A stretch of DNA of 64,000 nt from Cohnella thailandensis (GTDB lineage Bacteria > Bacillota > Bacilli > Paenibacillales > Paenibacillaceae), in NCBI RefSeq assembly GCF_014212135.1, contig NZ_JACJVQ010000011.1:62001-126000 (forward strand). Reading direction: 5' to 3'. The position numbers and the translations under genes are program-made. How positions within the stretch are numbered: position 1 is the first letter of the stretch; each line of letters begins with the position of its first letter. The notes under the pieces were generated by a model. The model had not been told where the DNA came from, made no database searches, and saw only the letters and a list, made by a program, of their open reading frames with translations. This document shows positions 17,885 through 26,086 of this stretch, piece by piece.

Positions 17885-18844
17885 TTAATAGTTGACCCAT
17901 TTTTTCTGCAGCCCCCATTGTCCGATCGTGATCAAGAGAACGAAGAGAAACAGCACCGCGGACACCGAGGAGGCGTAGCCGATCTTCAGGTTCGTGAACG
18001 CTTGATCGTACAGGTACCAGACCATCATGCTCGTGGAGCCGATAGGTCCCCCTTGCGTCATGACGGCGATCACGTCGAAAATTTTAAAGGTGGAGATGAT
18101 CCCGGTGATCATGAGGAAAAAGGTGGTCGGCGAAAGCATCGGGAACGTGATCCGGCGGAACTTCGTGAGCGCCCCCGCCCCGTCGATATCGGCGGCTTCG
18201 TACAGATCCCGCGGAATCGATTGAAGCCCGGCGATATACACGACCATGTTGAAGCCGATGGAGATCCAAACCGAGATCATCATGATCGAATACAGAGCGT
18301 AATTCGGATCGGCGATCCACTTCGGAGGATTCGAGAAGCCGATCGCCTTCAGCATCTCGTTGATCGGCCCGTAGGAGGGCTGGAACAGCACCTGCCACAC
18401 GACCGCGACGGCGACGATGTTCGAGATGTAAGGCATGAAGTAGGCGACCTTGAAGTAGCCCTTCAGGTACACGTACCGGTCGATGAGAATCGCCAGCACC
18501 ATCGAGATAATCAAGTAGATCGGCACGCTGAGCAGGAAAATCAAGTTGTTCCGCACCGACTTCAGGAACAGCGGGTCGTCCAGCAGGCCCTTGAAGTTGT
18601 CGAAGCCAATCCAGGCGATGCCGTCCCAGCCGGCCACGAAGTTCCAATCGGCGAAGCTGAGCACGAACGTCGCCAATATCGGCAGAAGCACGAGAATCGA
18701 CACCCCGAGAAGCATCGGGCTGACGAACAGGAAGCCGGCGATCGTCTCCCCCCGCTGCAGGGATTTCTTCCTCTTGGAAGCCGCCGGCGGTGCCGGCACG
18801 GACGGCTTGGACTTGCCGCTTGCGGCAGCTTGCTGCACCATCAT
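17885..18844 (-). CDS. ABC sugar permease (UgpA/LplB type)
   Basis: A 319-aa permease with a basic cytoplasmic N-terminus (about residues 10-35), six membrane helices and the coupling loop YEAADIDGAGALTKFRRITFPML. It is the first gene of the importer operon; the second permease follows after 30 bases. The frame begins at 18910, but that upstream part lies in a terminator hairpin. The ATG pair at 18844/18841 follows GAGGTG and is preferred. A TATAAT lies between the hairpin and the gene, without a convincing -35 box, which would suit activation by the adjacent AraC-type regulator. Confidence 0.92.
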   Translation of the reverse strand: MMVQQAAASGKSKPSVPAPPAASKRKKSLQRGETIAGFLFVSPMLLGVSILVLLPILATFVLSFADWNFVAGWDGIAWIGFDNFKGLLDDPLFLKSVRNNLIFLLSVPIYLIISMVLAILIDRYVYLKGYFKVAYFMPYISNIVAVAVVWQVLFQPSYGPINEMLKAIGFSNPPKWIADPNYALYSIMMISVWISIGFNMVVYIAGLQSIPRDLYEAADIDGAGALTKFRRITFPMLSPTTFFLMITGIISTFKIFDVIAVMTQGGPIGSTSMMVWYLYDQAFTNLKIGYASSVSAVLFLFVLLITIGQWGLQKKWVNY

Positions 18845-18892
18845 GAACACCTCAATCTGTATCGGATAAGTGGAAGTGTCCTCATTATAAGG

Positions 18893-18923
18893 AAAAATAC
18901 CGCCACCCAAGTGACGGTATTTT
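18893..18923. terminator. Bidirectional terminator upstream of the importer operon
   Basis: Stem AATACCGCCAC / GTGACGGTATT (one G-T pair) with a CCAA loop and T/A tracts on both flanks. It ends transcription of the 581-aa-protein gene on the minus strand before the importer promoter. Confidence 0.85.
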
Positions 18924-18950
18924 GATCATCTTCGCTCTCATTTTGACTTT

Positions 18951-20696
18951 CTAGGGACGATACTCCCCGAAGGAGATCGCCTCTCCGTTCACGGTTCGCG
19001 CCGGCTTGTCCGATTCGCCTAAAGCGAGCCTCAGCCGGTCGCCGCTTAGCGTCGTATAGTCCGCCTGCAGCCTGCCTGGAGCCTCGACCGTGAAAACGAT
19101 CGGCGCTTTGCCGCGCAGCTCCGCGAACTCCTCCAGGCTGCCGATTCCGAGGCGCTCGGCCTCTTCCAGCGAGAGCACCTCCATCGCGATGCCGTTCGCT
19201 CCCGCGAGGCCGTTCGCGCTTCGCGTTGCGCCTCCGCCACTTAAGCTGCCTTCCTCATCGCCCGTTTCCTCGCCGCCTGCTCCGCCATTTTCCCCGATCC
19301 CGCTCGTAACCTCGAAGCGGTCCTTCCGCTCCTCCAAGCGATATTCCTTCATCAGATGGATGGAGAAATACACGTTCTCCGCCTGTCCGAACAGGGCCCT
19401 CGGCTCCTGCAGCCATCTTCCCTTCGGAAGCACTCCGATCACGCGGCTGTCCGCCCCATCCGGAATCGGATACAGCGCCAGGATCGCGTTCCGATGGTAA
19501 AGCACCTCCGCGTATCCGCTCTGATGGCGGGGATCCCCGTCCGCAAAACCTTCTCCGGGATGAAAAAAATACGCCTGGTTGATCGTGTCCTCCTCCGCGT
19601 CCGACAACGGCAGCGTCACGTCCCATCTTAGCTGCTCGTTATCGAACTCGTCCGCCCGCTCCCAGGCTCCCCCCGCGGCGTAATGCTCGGTTATGTAGAC
19701 GTATTTATGAATCGGACCGCCCGAGTCCCGGTTTGCTCTCGCGGAACGCTTGACCTCGGCCGGCTCCTTCCGGTTCATCGCGAGACGCCTCGCTTCCCGC
19801 GGTGCCTCGTAGAACAGGACCCCCGCGTACTCCGTTCGCGGCATCTCCTCCGGCAGCAGAAAATCCCCGTATTGCACGTAATCGAACAGCACGTTCGAAT
19901 CCTTAGGCATATCGTGCGGCCATCCCCGCGAATGCGGCCCGACCCACGCTCCCTTTAAATAATACAGCGAGCGTTCGTTCCACAAATAATCCAGCATCTC
20001 CTCCAGCTCTCCGTGGATCTTAGGATCCTCGTTCATCTCCCAAGCCGCGGTAAACGCCTGCACCCAATGCCAGAACCAGGGAAGCGAGCCGTATTCGGAC
20101 ATTCCGTTCTCGCGGATATGCGCAAGCGTCGCCGTGAGCTCGCGATGCCCGTCCCGCGCGAGCTCCGGGTCCTTGAACAGCTGGCCGTAGATCAGCTTCG
20201 CCGCCGTATACTTCGCATCATGGTGGCCGAAGTGCTTCTGCCCCTTAACGAAGAACCGGCTCGCATAAATATGGCGGAAAGCGCCCGCGAATGCAATCCG
20301 CAGCTCCGGCTCGAACTCCGAGGCGTAAGTCCGGAAGAAATACGCCATCAAGACGCTCATGAGCTCGGCCGGCAGCGGATGGGCCTTCGCTTCCAGAGGC
20401 GAAGGCTCCAAGCTTAGCGGCCAATGGCCGTAGGTCTCGCTTTTCTCGTCCCGATCCTGCAGTTGGAGCACGTTCAGCAGTACGCCGGTCGCCTTCCGCT
20501 TCGCCGCCTCCTTGTCGAATGGCGCCTTCAGGCTCTCGTCTACCGCGGCCGCGAACAAATAAGACGCGTAATAATAGTTGTCCCGAATGTCCCGGTGAAA
20601 CCAGAAGCCGCTGTCCCGCAATTCCGTCTGGAACGCCTTGCGGGCAATCAAATAAACGATCTCTCTTCGCCTTAAGTCGAACTCATCCCTCTTCAT
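18951..20696 (-). CDS. Uncharacterised 581-aa protein of the glycan locus
   Basis: I do not recognise a specific family. The 581-aa product has no signal peptide. Its N-terminal two-thirds look alpha-helical and rich in aromatic residues (DIRDNYYYASYLFAAAVDE, SLPWFWHWVQAFTAAWE, LDYLWNERSLYYLKGAWVG), reminiscent of the (alpha/alpha)6 toroids of lyases and uronyl hydrolases. The C-terminal part looks beta-rich and carries a Gly/Glu-rich low-complexity insert (about residues 465-495). It is coupled to the upstream APH-fold kinase (ATGA overlap) and ends at the terminator before the importer operon. A role as a glycan-processing enzyme is inferred only from this context and the toroid-like pattern. 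Confidence 0.75.
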   Translation of the reverse strand: MKRDEFDLRRREIVYLIARKAFQTELRDSGFWFHRDIRDNYYYASYLFAAAVDESLKAPFDKEAAKRKATGVLLNVLQLQDRDEKSETYGHWPLSLEPSPLEAKAHPLPAELMSVLMAYFFRTYASEFEPELRIAFAGAFRHIYASRFFVKGQKHFGHHDAKYTAAKLIYGQLFKDPELARDGHRELTATLAHIRENGMSEYGSLPWFWHWVQAFTAAWEMNEDPKIHGELEEMLDYLWNERSLYYLKGAWVGPHSRGWPHDMPKDSNVLFDYVQYGDFLLPEEMPRTEYAGVLFYEAPREARRLAMNRKEPAEVKRSARANRDSGGPIHKYVYITEHYAAGGAWERADEFDNEQLRWDVTLPLSDAEEDTINQAYFFHPGEGFADGDPRHQSGYAEVLYHRNAILALYPIPDGADSRVIGVLPKGRWLQEPRALFGQAENVYFSIHLMKEYRLEERKDRFEVTSGIGENGGAGGEETGDEEGSLSGGGATRSANGLAGANGIAMEVLSLEEAERLGIGSLEEFAELRGKAPIVFTVEAPGRLQADYTTLSGDRLRLALGESDKPARTVNGEAISFGEYRP

Positions 20697-21667
20697 CTCT
20701 CTCTTCCTTTCGTTCCGTTCAGGAATCTCTGCCAGCCCTCCGCCGCGTTACGTTTCGCCCATTCGACATGGTTCCGATCTTCATATTGACGATAGGCGCA
20801 TTCGATCAGCAGGATTAGATCCAAATAGAGGTCGTATAAGCTTCTTCTTAAGCTTTCTTCGCTGCTCAGAGCGCCTCGTCCATAGCCTTCATAGAAAGCT
20901 CGGGAACCGTTGAAATGGCTGAAATAATGCTCGATAAGCGGATCCGCCCACATCGCCCTCTCGAAGTCGATGATTCCCGTAACCCGCCCATCCTTTACGA
21001 AAACATTGCCGTCCCACAGATCCCAATGCGCCAGCCTAGGCTCCGACACTTCGTCTAGCGCAGGCATGGCTTTCGCGATCTGTTTCCTTATCTCCTCGTA
21101 AGAAGCAGGCAGCTCCACTCCTTCGTCTTCTCCGTCTAGCAGCACGTTTTCCATCATTCGCCCGAAGGCCGTCCTCCAGGAATCCTCTTGCGAAGCCTCA
21201 TCGGCGTACAAGCCGAAACGTTCCCCCTTGAGCTCGTTGATCAATCTGTTGTATTGCCCTATCTCCTTCTCTACCTTCTCTTTCTCGTCCGGAGGCATGC
21301 CGTTCCTAAGTTTCGCATAGGGCGTTCCAACGAGGTGCTCCATCACGAAGTACTCTACCGGCACGAGGGTTCGGGAGACGTCGTATTCGTAGATTCTCGG
21401 GACCGGGACCGTGCCCAGCTCCGCGATCCTCCTCATGACCTCGACCTCCGCCCTCATGAGATCCTTCTCGTACCTCATCAGCTTGACGTCCGGCAGCGGC
21501 GCGGCTTTCAGCACGACCTTTTTCCCGTCGCTCATTGTAAGCTCGTACGCCGCGTTCGCCCATCCATCCGTGAGCTCCTTCGTTTCTGTTAGGGTTTTCC
21601 CGAAAATCCGGTCGATGATCTCGCTTAGCTGCCGATTGTCTAATGTTATCTTATTGACGCCTTTCAC
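20693..21667 (-). CDS. APH-fold phosphotransferase (small-molecule kinase)
   Basis: A 324-aa member of the aminoglycoside phosphotransferase/choline kinase superfamily. The catalytic loop reads HWDLWDGN (HxDxxxxN), followed by the metal-binding Asp in IIDFERAMWADP; the nucleotide-lysine region is KKVVLKAAP. Members phosphorylate antibiotics, choline or sugars. Here the tight coupling with the 581-aa protein (4-base overlap) and the glycan locus suggest a sugar or uronate substrate rather than resistance (inference). The frame opens at 21718, but a GTG at 21667 directly follows a GGAGGAGGGG site and is preferred, since upstream residues are only Lys/Gly/Ser-rich. Confidence 0.85.
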   Translation of the reverse strand: MKGVNKITLDNRQLSEIIDRIFGKTLTETKELTDGWANAAYELTMSDGKKVVLKAAPLPDVKLMRYEKDLMRAEVEVMRRIAELGTVPVPRIYEYDVSRTLVPVEYFVMEHLVGTPYAKLRNGMPPDEKEKVEKEIGQYNRLINELKGERFGLYADEASQEDSWRTAFGRMMENVLLDGEDEGVELPASYEEIRKQIAKAMPALDEVSEPRLAHWDLWDGNVFVKDGRVTGIIDFERAMWADPLIEHYFSHFNGSRAFYEGYGRGALSSEESLRRSLYDLYLDLILLIECAYRQYEDRNHVEWAKRNAAEGWQRFLNGTKGRER

Positions 21668-21800
21668 CGTTCCCCCTCCTCCGTCTTTGGAACCGCTTTT
21701 ATCCTTATGCTTCATCATACGCCGTTATTTTCTTTGCACAAGTCCCTTTTGATCAATGGGGGAGGGGGGGCGCTGGGCAGTGTGTTCCAAGAAGGTCTCG

Positions 21801-21828
21801 GGCATACCATTATCCCCTTCGATCCGGT
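21801..21828 (+). repeat. F1 repeat, left copy of the 21.9-kb element
   Basis: GGCATACCATTATCCCC followed by TTCGATCCGGT: one substitution in the core (CGTACC to CATACC) relative to the copies at 1354 and 1398. It lies 30 bases upstream of the -35 box of the transposase-like gene. A truncated core, TACCATTAT (21846-21854), occurs again just before that -35 box. Confidence 0.9.
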
Positions 21829-21858
21829 AAATTTTACATAAAGTTTACCATTATAAGA

Positions 21859-21887
21859 TTGATATGAGAACATTTGTTCGATATAAT
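21859..21887 (+). promoter_or_regulatory. Sigma-A promoter with LexA-like operator in the spacer
   Basis: TTGATA (21859-21864), a 17-base spacer and TATAAT (21882-21887) form a near-perfect promoter. The spacer contains the dyad GAACATTTGTTC (21868-21879), which matches the core GAAC-N4-GTTC of the Bacillus SOS box. A repressor bound here would block RNA polymerase. The same layout is found at the paralogous gene near 51.1 kb. Confidence 0.78.
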
Positions 21888-21921
21888 TTAGATGTAAACT
21901 CCCCCGAAGGAGGACAGCCCC

Positions 21922-22866
21922 ATGGACCAAAGCACCGCAATCGCAGACGAATTCAACCAGCAATTCCCCAATGAACAAGCTTGCGCCGCCGCGCTTTACC
22001 AAGCGAGATGGCCGAAGGGCTTTCGCTGTCCGGCATGCGGTTCCCCGCGCTTCTATATCTTGAAGTCCCGGAGACGTCCGCTATTCGAGTGCGCGTCGCC
22101 CCGCTGCCGTCGCCAGACTTCGGTCACAGCCGGCACGATCATGGAAGGCAGCCGCACTCCCCTATCCAAGTGGTTTCTCGCGTTCCGCTTGCTTTCTCAG
22201 TCCGGCGGAATCAGTTCCGTCCGCCTTTCCCGCCTTCTGGATGTAACCTATAAAACAGCCTGGCTGATCTCGCACAAAATCCGCATCGCGATGCAGCAGG
22301 AAGAGGAATCGGAGCAGCTCCAAGGCTTCGTTCGGATCGAGCCCTTCCATTATGGATTGGTTTACTATATGGACGCCCTGCAGCCCCTTGTTCTAGGCGC
22401 CGCCATGGACTCTCAAGGGAATCCCTCCAGAGTACTGATGCATCAGCCCCATCCAAGCGAAGTTAACGATAAGTCGAGGAAAATAAATCCGGACGGAATC
22501 CAATCTTTCGTGCGCAGCAGAGTCTCCGAGCATGCCGCGGTCGTTCATCGCAGCCAGGAGTCGAGAACTCCTAAACCGCTGATGACCCTTAAGTATGCTG
22601 TCGGATACTGGCTTAATTCCACCTTCCATGGAATCGGAGCCAAGCACCTGCAAGCCTACTTGAACGAGTTCTGCTTCCGGCAGAATGCGTCGTATCGCGG
22701 GCACGGGAGCCCGTTCGGCCTGCTCCTGAACTGGTGCGCCACGACTCGCCGGCAAACCTATCGGACCATCACCCGGCCTCGCCCTGTCCTTACGGTCCCT
22801 TGGATTACCCAAGGATTAACGAGAAATCAGTGGAGAGGCAAGCATTTAACCCTTCTTTGCTCCTAA
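21922..22866 (+). CDS. IS1595/ISXO2-like transposase-derived protein, catalytic site altered
   Basis: A 314-aa protein with an N-terminal transposase-type zinc ribbon (CPAC near residue 36 and paired Cys in FECASPRC) and the ISXO2-like domain landmarks YKTAWLISHKIR and GIGAKHLQAYLNEFCFR. In active IS1595-type enzymes the first acidic motif reads V-E-V-D-E-T/S-Y; here the aligned stretch is FVRIEPFHYG, and the third acidic position appears to be Met (KPLMTLKYAVGYWLN). A second-Asp equivalent may remain (NPDGIQSF). It is therefore probably not a working transposase. The frame is intact, with a GAAGGAGG site before the ATG and a strong LexA-like promoter, arguing against simple decay. About half of its residues match the paralogue at 50111-51043. 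Confidence 0.85.
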   Translation: MDQSTAIADEFNQQFPNEQACAAALYQARWPKGFRCPACGSPRFYILKSRRRPLFECASPRCRRQTSVTAGTIMEGSRTPLSKWFLAFRLLSQSGGISSVRLSRLLDVTYKTAWLISHKIRIAMQQEEESEQLQGFVRIEPFHYGLVYYMDALQPLVLGAAMDSQGNPSRVLMHQPHPSEVNDKSRKINPDGIQSFVRSRVSEHAAVVHRSQESRTPKPLMTLKYAVGYWLNSTFHGIGAKHLQAYLNEFCFRQNASYRGHGSPFGLLLNWCATTRRQTYRTITRPRPVLTVPWITQGLTRNQWRGKHLTLLCS

Positions 22867-23081
22867 GCGAGAAGCAGCCTTCTCCTCAAATTCCAGCGCC
22901 TTCTGCCTCTCAGACCATTGAGCTCTATTCTCTTATCCCATTCCCTCAGGGAACTGCACCCTGCAGCCGTTACGCGCTCCCTACGGAGCTTGCAAATTAT
23001 CGCTTCCTTAATGTGTCGTTCATGTCTCCCCATTTCATCAACTAGACGGTTCCAACTCCTTCGCTACCCATAGGGCCTGCC

Positions 23082-23111
23082 TTTACCTGATTCAAAGGGA
23101 TAATGGTACGA
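23082..23111 (-). repeat. F1 repeat, right copy of the 21.9-kb element
   Basis: Read on the minus strand it gives CGTACCATTATCCC, then TTTGAATCAGGTAAAG, facing the copy at 21801. It lies in the 380-bp gap between the transposase-like gene and the rpiR-type regulator; the rest of that gap is AT-rich promoter-like DNA for the regulator. Confidence 0.88.
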
Positions 23112-23246
23112 TTTTAACAAAAGGAAGGAATACCGTTATTGTCTTTTTAACGAAAGTGAGCTATCTTAGAGAAGTAAATATGAAAATGATTTTCTTTACA
23201 TCAGCAAAATTTGTGTAATTAATTTTCTTAAAGGGCAGTGGGCACG

Positions 23247-24110
23247 ATGAGCATTTTGAGCGCGATTAAGGAGAGGTTGGACACGCTCCATCCGAAAGAG
23301 CGGGAGCTGGCGCAATTTCTGCTGGAGAATCCGCAGCAGGCGGTGCAGATGACGATCCTGGAGATCGCGCAGCATTCGGGAAGCAGCACGGCGACGGTGT
23401 CGAGGTTCTGCCGGACCTTCCACTTCCAGAACTTCGCGGATTTCAAAATGAGGCTGGCCGCGGAGGTCGCGCAGCAGCCGGCGGCGATGCAGTACCAGGA
23501 TATCGTGGCGGGAAACCCGCTATCCGAGATCGTGTCCGCGATAACGGCGAATCACCTTCGCTCGATCACGGATACGACCAGGCTGCTCGATATTCAGCAG
23601 CTGACCGCGGCCATATCGGCGCTGCATTCGGCGAACCGGATCGATCTGTACGGCTCGGGAACGTCGGGGATGATCGCCCAGGATTTTTTCCATAAGCTGA
23701 TCCGGATCGGCAAGGCCGCCAACGCGTTCTCGGACCCCCATCTTCAGATCACCTCCGCGACCTCGCTGACGAAACGGGACGTTGCGGTCGGAATCTCTTA
23801 TTCCGGGGAGACGCTGGAGACGATCAACGCGCTCCGGTGCGCGACCGAGCAAGGGGCTACCGCCATCTCCATCACGAAGTTCGGCAACACCACGTTGGCC
23901 GACCAGGCGAGCATTCGCTTGTTCACGTCCTCGGCCGAAGCCGGAATGCGCCGCGGTGACATGGCTTCGCGAATGGCCCAGCTGCACGTGGTCGACATTT
24001 TGTTCACTGGTTTGGTAAGCGAGCACTTCGACGAGTATGTTCCTCGGCTCGAGCGCTCGTTCCATATGGTTACAAGATATACAGGCAAAGAGGAGAGGGA
24101 ATCCAAATGA
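23247..24110 (+). CDS. RpiR/MurR-family regulator with SIS domain
   Basis: A 287-aa transcription factor with an N-terminal RpiR helix-turn-helix (about residues 1-75; ILEIAQHSGSSTATVSRFCRTF) and a C-terminal SIS sugar-phosphate binding domain (about 115-250; DLYGSGTSGMIAQDF and VGISYSGET). It is the first gene of the nagB-nagA unit, so it probably senses GlcNAc-6-P or GlcN-6-P and controls amino-sugar breakdown; the usual Bacillus nag regulator is GntR-type, so this is a different wiring. The ATG at 23247 is chosen; a GTG at 23238 is an alternative. Its stop overlaps the nagB start by 4 bases. Confidence 0.9.
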   Translation: MSILSAIKERLDTLHPKERELAQFLLENPQQAVQMTILEIAQHSGSSTATVSRFCRTFHFQNFADFKMRLAAEVAQQPAAMQYQDIVAGNPLSEIVSAITANHLRSITDTTRLLDIQQLTAAISALHSANRIDLYGSGTSGMIAQDFFHKLIRIGKAANAFSDPHLQITSATSLTKRDVAVGISYSGETLETINALRCATEQGATAISITKFGNTTLADQASIRLFTSSAEAGMRRGDMASRMAQLHVVDILFTGLVSEHFDEYVPRLERSFHMVTRYTGKEERESK

Positions 24111-24835
24111 ACGTACTGATCTTCGATTCCAACGAGAAGCTTAACGAAGCCGGAGCCAATATCATTACCAGCTTGATCCAAACAAATCCCCGCGCCGTTC
24201 TCGGTTTGGCGACCGGAGGAACTCCCGTTGGCGTGTACGAGCAGGTGGTGAAAGATTACGATAGGGGCTTGGTCAGCTTCAAAAGCGTCAAGACGTTTAA
24301 CCTGGACGAGTACGTCGGCCTGCCCGAGGACCATCCGGAAAGCTACCATTCCTATATGAACCATCATCTGTTCCGGCACATCGATCTGCCGGCCAAGAAC
24401 GTTCACATTCCGAACGGCAACGCGGAGGACTTGGAGGCGGAGTGCCGCAGCTACGACGAGAGGATCGCCGACGCCGGGCAGATCGATCTGCAATTGCTCG
24501 GCCTTGGGCACAACGGCCATATCGGCTTTAACGAACCGGCGCATGCGCTCATTCGCGGAACCCACATCGTCGACCTCGCCGAAGAGACGCTGAAGGCGAA
24601 CGCCCGCTTCTTCGACAGCATCGACGACGTTCCGAAGCAGGCGCTGACGATGGGAGTCGGAACGATCCTCAAGGCGAAGATGATCCTGCTGATCGTACGC
24701 GGAGCGGATAAGGCGGAGATCGTTCACCGCGCGCTGACCGGTCCGATCACGACTGACGTTCCGGCTTCGCTGCTTCAGACGCATCCGCACTTGGTCGTGC
24801 TTCTCGACCAAGAAGCCGGGAGATTGATGGCATGA
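24107..24835 (+). CDS. nagB: Glucosamine-6-phosphate deaminase
   Basis: A 242-aa enzyme converting glucosamine-6-phosphate to fructose-6-phosphate and ammonia. Diagnostic motifs are GLATGGTPVGVYE (phosphate loop, near residue 37), FNLDEYVGL with the catalytic Asp, and GLGHNGHIGFNEP. Length is that of Firmicute NagB. Coupled by overlapping start and stop codons to both the regulator before it and nagA after it, so the three genes form one translational unit feeding amino sugars into glycolysis. Confidence 0.96.
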   Translation: MNVLIFDSNEKLNEAGANIITSLIQTNPRAVLGLATGGTPVGVYEQVVKDYDRGLVSFKSVKTFNLDEYVGLPEDHPESYHSYMNHHLFRHIDLPAKNVHIPNGNAEDLEAECRSYDERIADAGQIDLQLLGLGHNGHIGFNEPAHALIRGTHIVDLAEETLKANARFFDSIDDVPKQALTMGVGTILKAKMILLIVRGADKAEIVHRALTGPITTDVPASLLQTHPHLVVLLDQEAGRLMA

Positions 24836-26025
24836 GCGGGGATCCAGCGATGAGCACGACCCTGATTGTCCATGCATCAATCGTTACCGCGGAAGAAGTG
24901 ATAACGAATGGATGGCTCCTGATGCAAGGCGGCCGGATCGAACGGATCGGCCGCATGGAGGATGGGCTGCCTGAGGGAACGAAGAGCCTCGAGCGCATTG
25001 ACGCGCAGGGAGGCTGGCTGGTTCCCGGCTTCGTTGACGTGCACGTTCACGGAGGCGCCGGGCACGACTTTATGGATGCGGATCAGGCAGGCTTGGATGA
25101 GATCACCCGCTTCCACGCGAACCATGGGACGACGAGCATTCTGGCCACATCCCTGACCGCTTCGCGAGACGAGCTGACGGAGGTGCTTCGCCGGGTCGCC
25201 GAATACCGCAGCCGGCCGATGCCGCATGCCCAGGTCGTCGGCGTTCACTTCGAAGGTCCGTTCATCAACCCGAAGTGGAAAGGAGCCCAGAACCCGGACT
25301 ATATTCTGCCTCCGCAGAAGGAATGGCTGGCGGAATGGGTGCGCGAGTTCCCGGGGCTCATCAAGATCCAGACGCTCGCGCCGGAGTCGGAGGGCGCGCT
25401 CGAGTACATCGAACAACTCGCCCGGAACGGCATCGTGCCTTCGTGCGGGCATACGGACGCTAGCTATGACGAGGTGATCGCCGCAGCGGACCGGGGCCTT
25501 CGTCATGCCGTCCATACGTTCAACGCGATGAAGCCGCTGCACCATCGCGAGCCCGGCACCGTCGGCGCCGTGCTGACGGACGACCGCATCATGGCCGAGG
25601 TGATCTCGGACGGCCATCACGTGCATGCCGGAGCGATCAAGCTGATCGCCCGCGCCAAAGGGCCGGACAAGGTCATCCTGGTCACCGACGCCATGGCCGC
25701 GGCGGGAATGCCGGACGGCGACAATTATGACCTGGGCGGCTTGCCCGTCGTCATGAAGTGCGGAGTCGCCCGCCTGAAGGAGTCGGGCAACCTGGCCGGC
25801 AGCACGCTGACGATGATCTCCGCGTTCCGGCACATGGTTCGCGCGGTCGGCGTCTCCGTCTCCGACGCCAGCAAGATGGCGAGCGGGAATCCCGCCCGCC
25901 AGATCGGCATCGACCGGGAGACCGGCTCTCTCCAAGCCGGCAAACGGGCCGATGTTCTCCTGCTGGACGCCGACCTGGAGCTGAAGCAGGTATGGATCGG
26001 CGGAAAAAGGCATACGGAAGAGTAA
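24832..26025 (+). CDS. nagA: N-acetylglucosamine-6-phosphate deacetylase
   Basis: A 397-aa amidohydrolase that removes the acetyl group from GlcNAc-6-P to give the NagB substrate. Visible motifs: metal-binding GFVDVHVHGG, HFEGPFINPKWKGAQ, the His residues of CGHTDASYDEV and HTFNAMKPLHHREPG, and the catalytic Asp in LVTDAM. Start ATG overlaps the nagB stop (ATGA); an ATG 18 bases later would also be possible. It is followed by a hairpin. Proximity to the uronate-glycan locus suggests that the imported glycan could contain N-acetylhexosamine. Confidence 0.96.
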   Translation: MSGDPAMSTTLIVHASIVTAEEVITNGWLLMQGGRIERIGRMEDGLPEGTKSLERIDAQGGWLVPGFVDVHVHGGAGHDFMDADQAGLDEITRFHANHGTTSILATSLTASRDELTEVLRRVAEYRSRPMPHAQVVGVHFEGPFINPKWKGAQNPDYILPPQKEWLAEWVREFPGLIKIQTLAPESEGALEYIEQLARNGIVPSCGHTDASYDEVIAAADRGLRHAVHTFNAMKPLHHREPGTVGAVLTDDRIMAEVISDGHHVHAGAIKLIARAKGPDKVILVTDAMAAAGMPDGDNYDLGGLPVVMKCGVARLKESGNLAGSTLTMISAFRHMVRAVGVSVSDASKMASGNPARQIGIDRETGSLQAGKRADVLLLDADLELKQVWIGGKRHTEE

Positions 26026-26033
26026 CGCAAACG

Positions 26034-26059
26034 GCGCTCCTCGGTTGAGGAGCGCTGTT
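26034..26059. terminator. Terminator between nagA and the SDR gene
   Basis: Perfect 9-bp stem GCGCTCCTC / GAGGAGCGC with a GGTT loop, between two convergent genes. Downstream T content is modest on both strands, so efficiency is uncertain. Confidence 0.65.
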
Positions 26060-26086
26060 ATGCGTTCGGCTGGGCTGGCGGTTCCG

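Larger units (their letters stand above)
21801..23111. mobile_element. IS1595-derived element bounded by inverted F1 repeats
   Basis: A 1.3-kb unit containing one transposase-like gene (21922-22866). The left end (21801-21828) and right end (23082-23111) carry the F1 core in inverted, inward-facing orientation. Read inward, both ends give RTACCATTATCCCYTT, then ATCMGGTAAA. I see no clear target-site duplication at the outer edges. About 215 bp between the gene stop and the right F1 copy hold no recognisable gene. It may be an old insertion sequence or a domesticated gene that kept its ends. Confidence 0.7.

Noticed and set aside
20693..21667. Aminoglycoside resistance gene
   Set aside because: Only the general APH fold is evident; operon context points to sugar metabolism.
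22734..23045. A 103-residue open frame downstream of the F1-bracketed gene
   Set aside because: It overlaps the end of the transposase-derived gene in another frame and lacks a ribosome binding site and protein-like composition.
21801..23111. A recent, active insertion sequence
   Set aside because: The ends are imperfect, no target-site duplication is visible, the catalytic residues look replaced, and the paralogue is far diverged instead of nearly identical.
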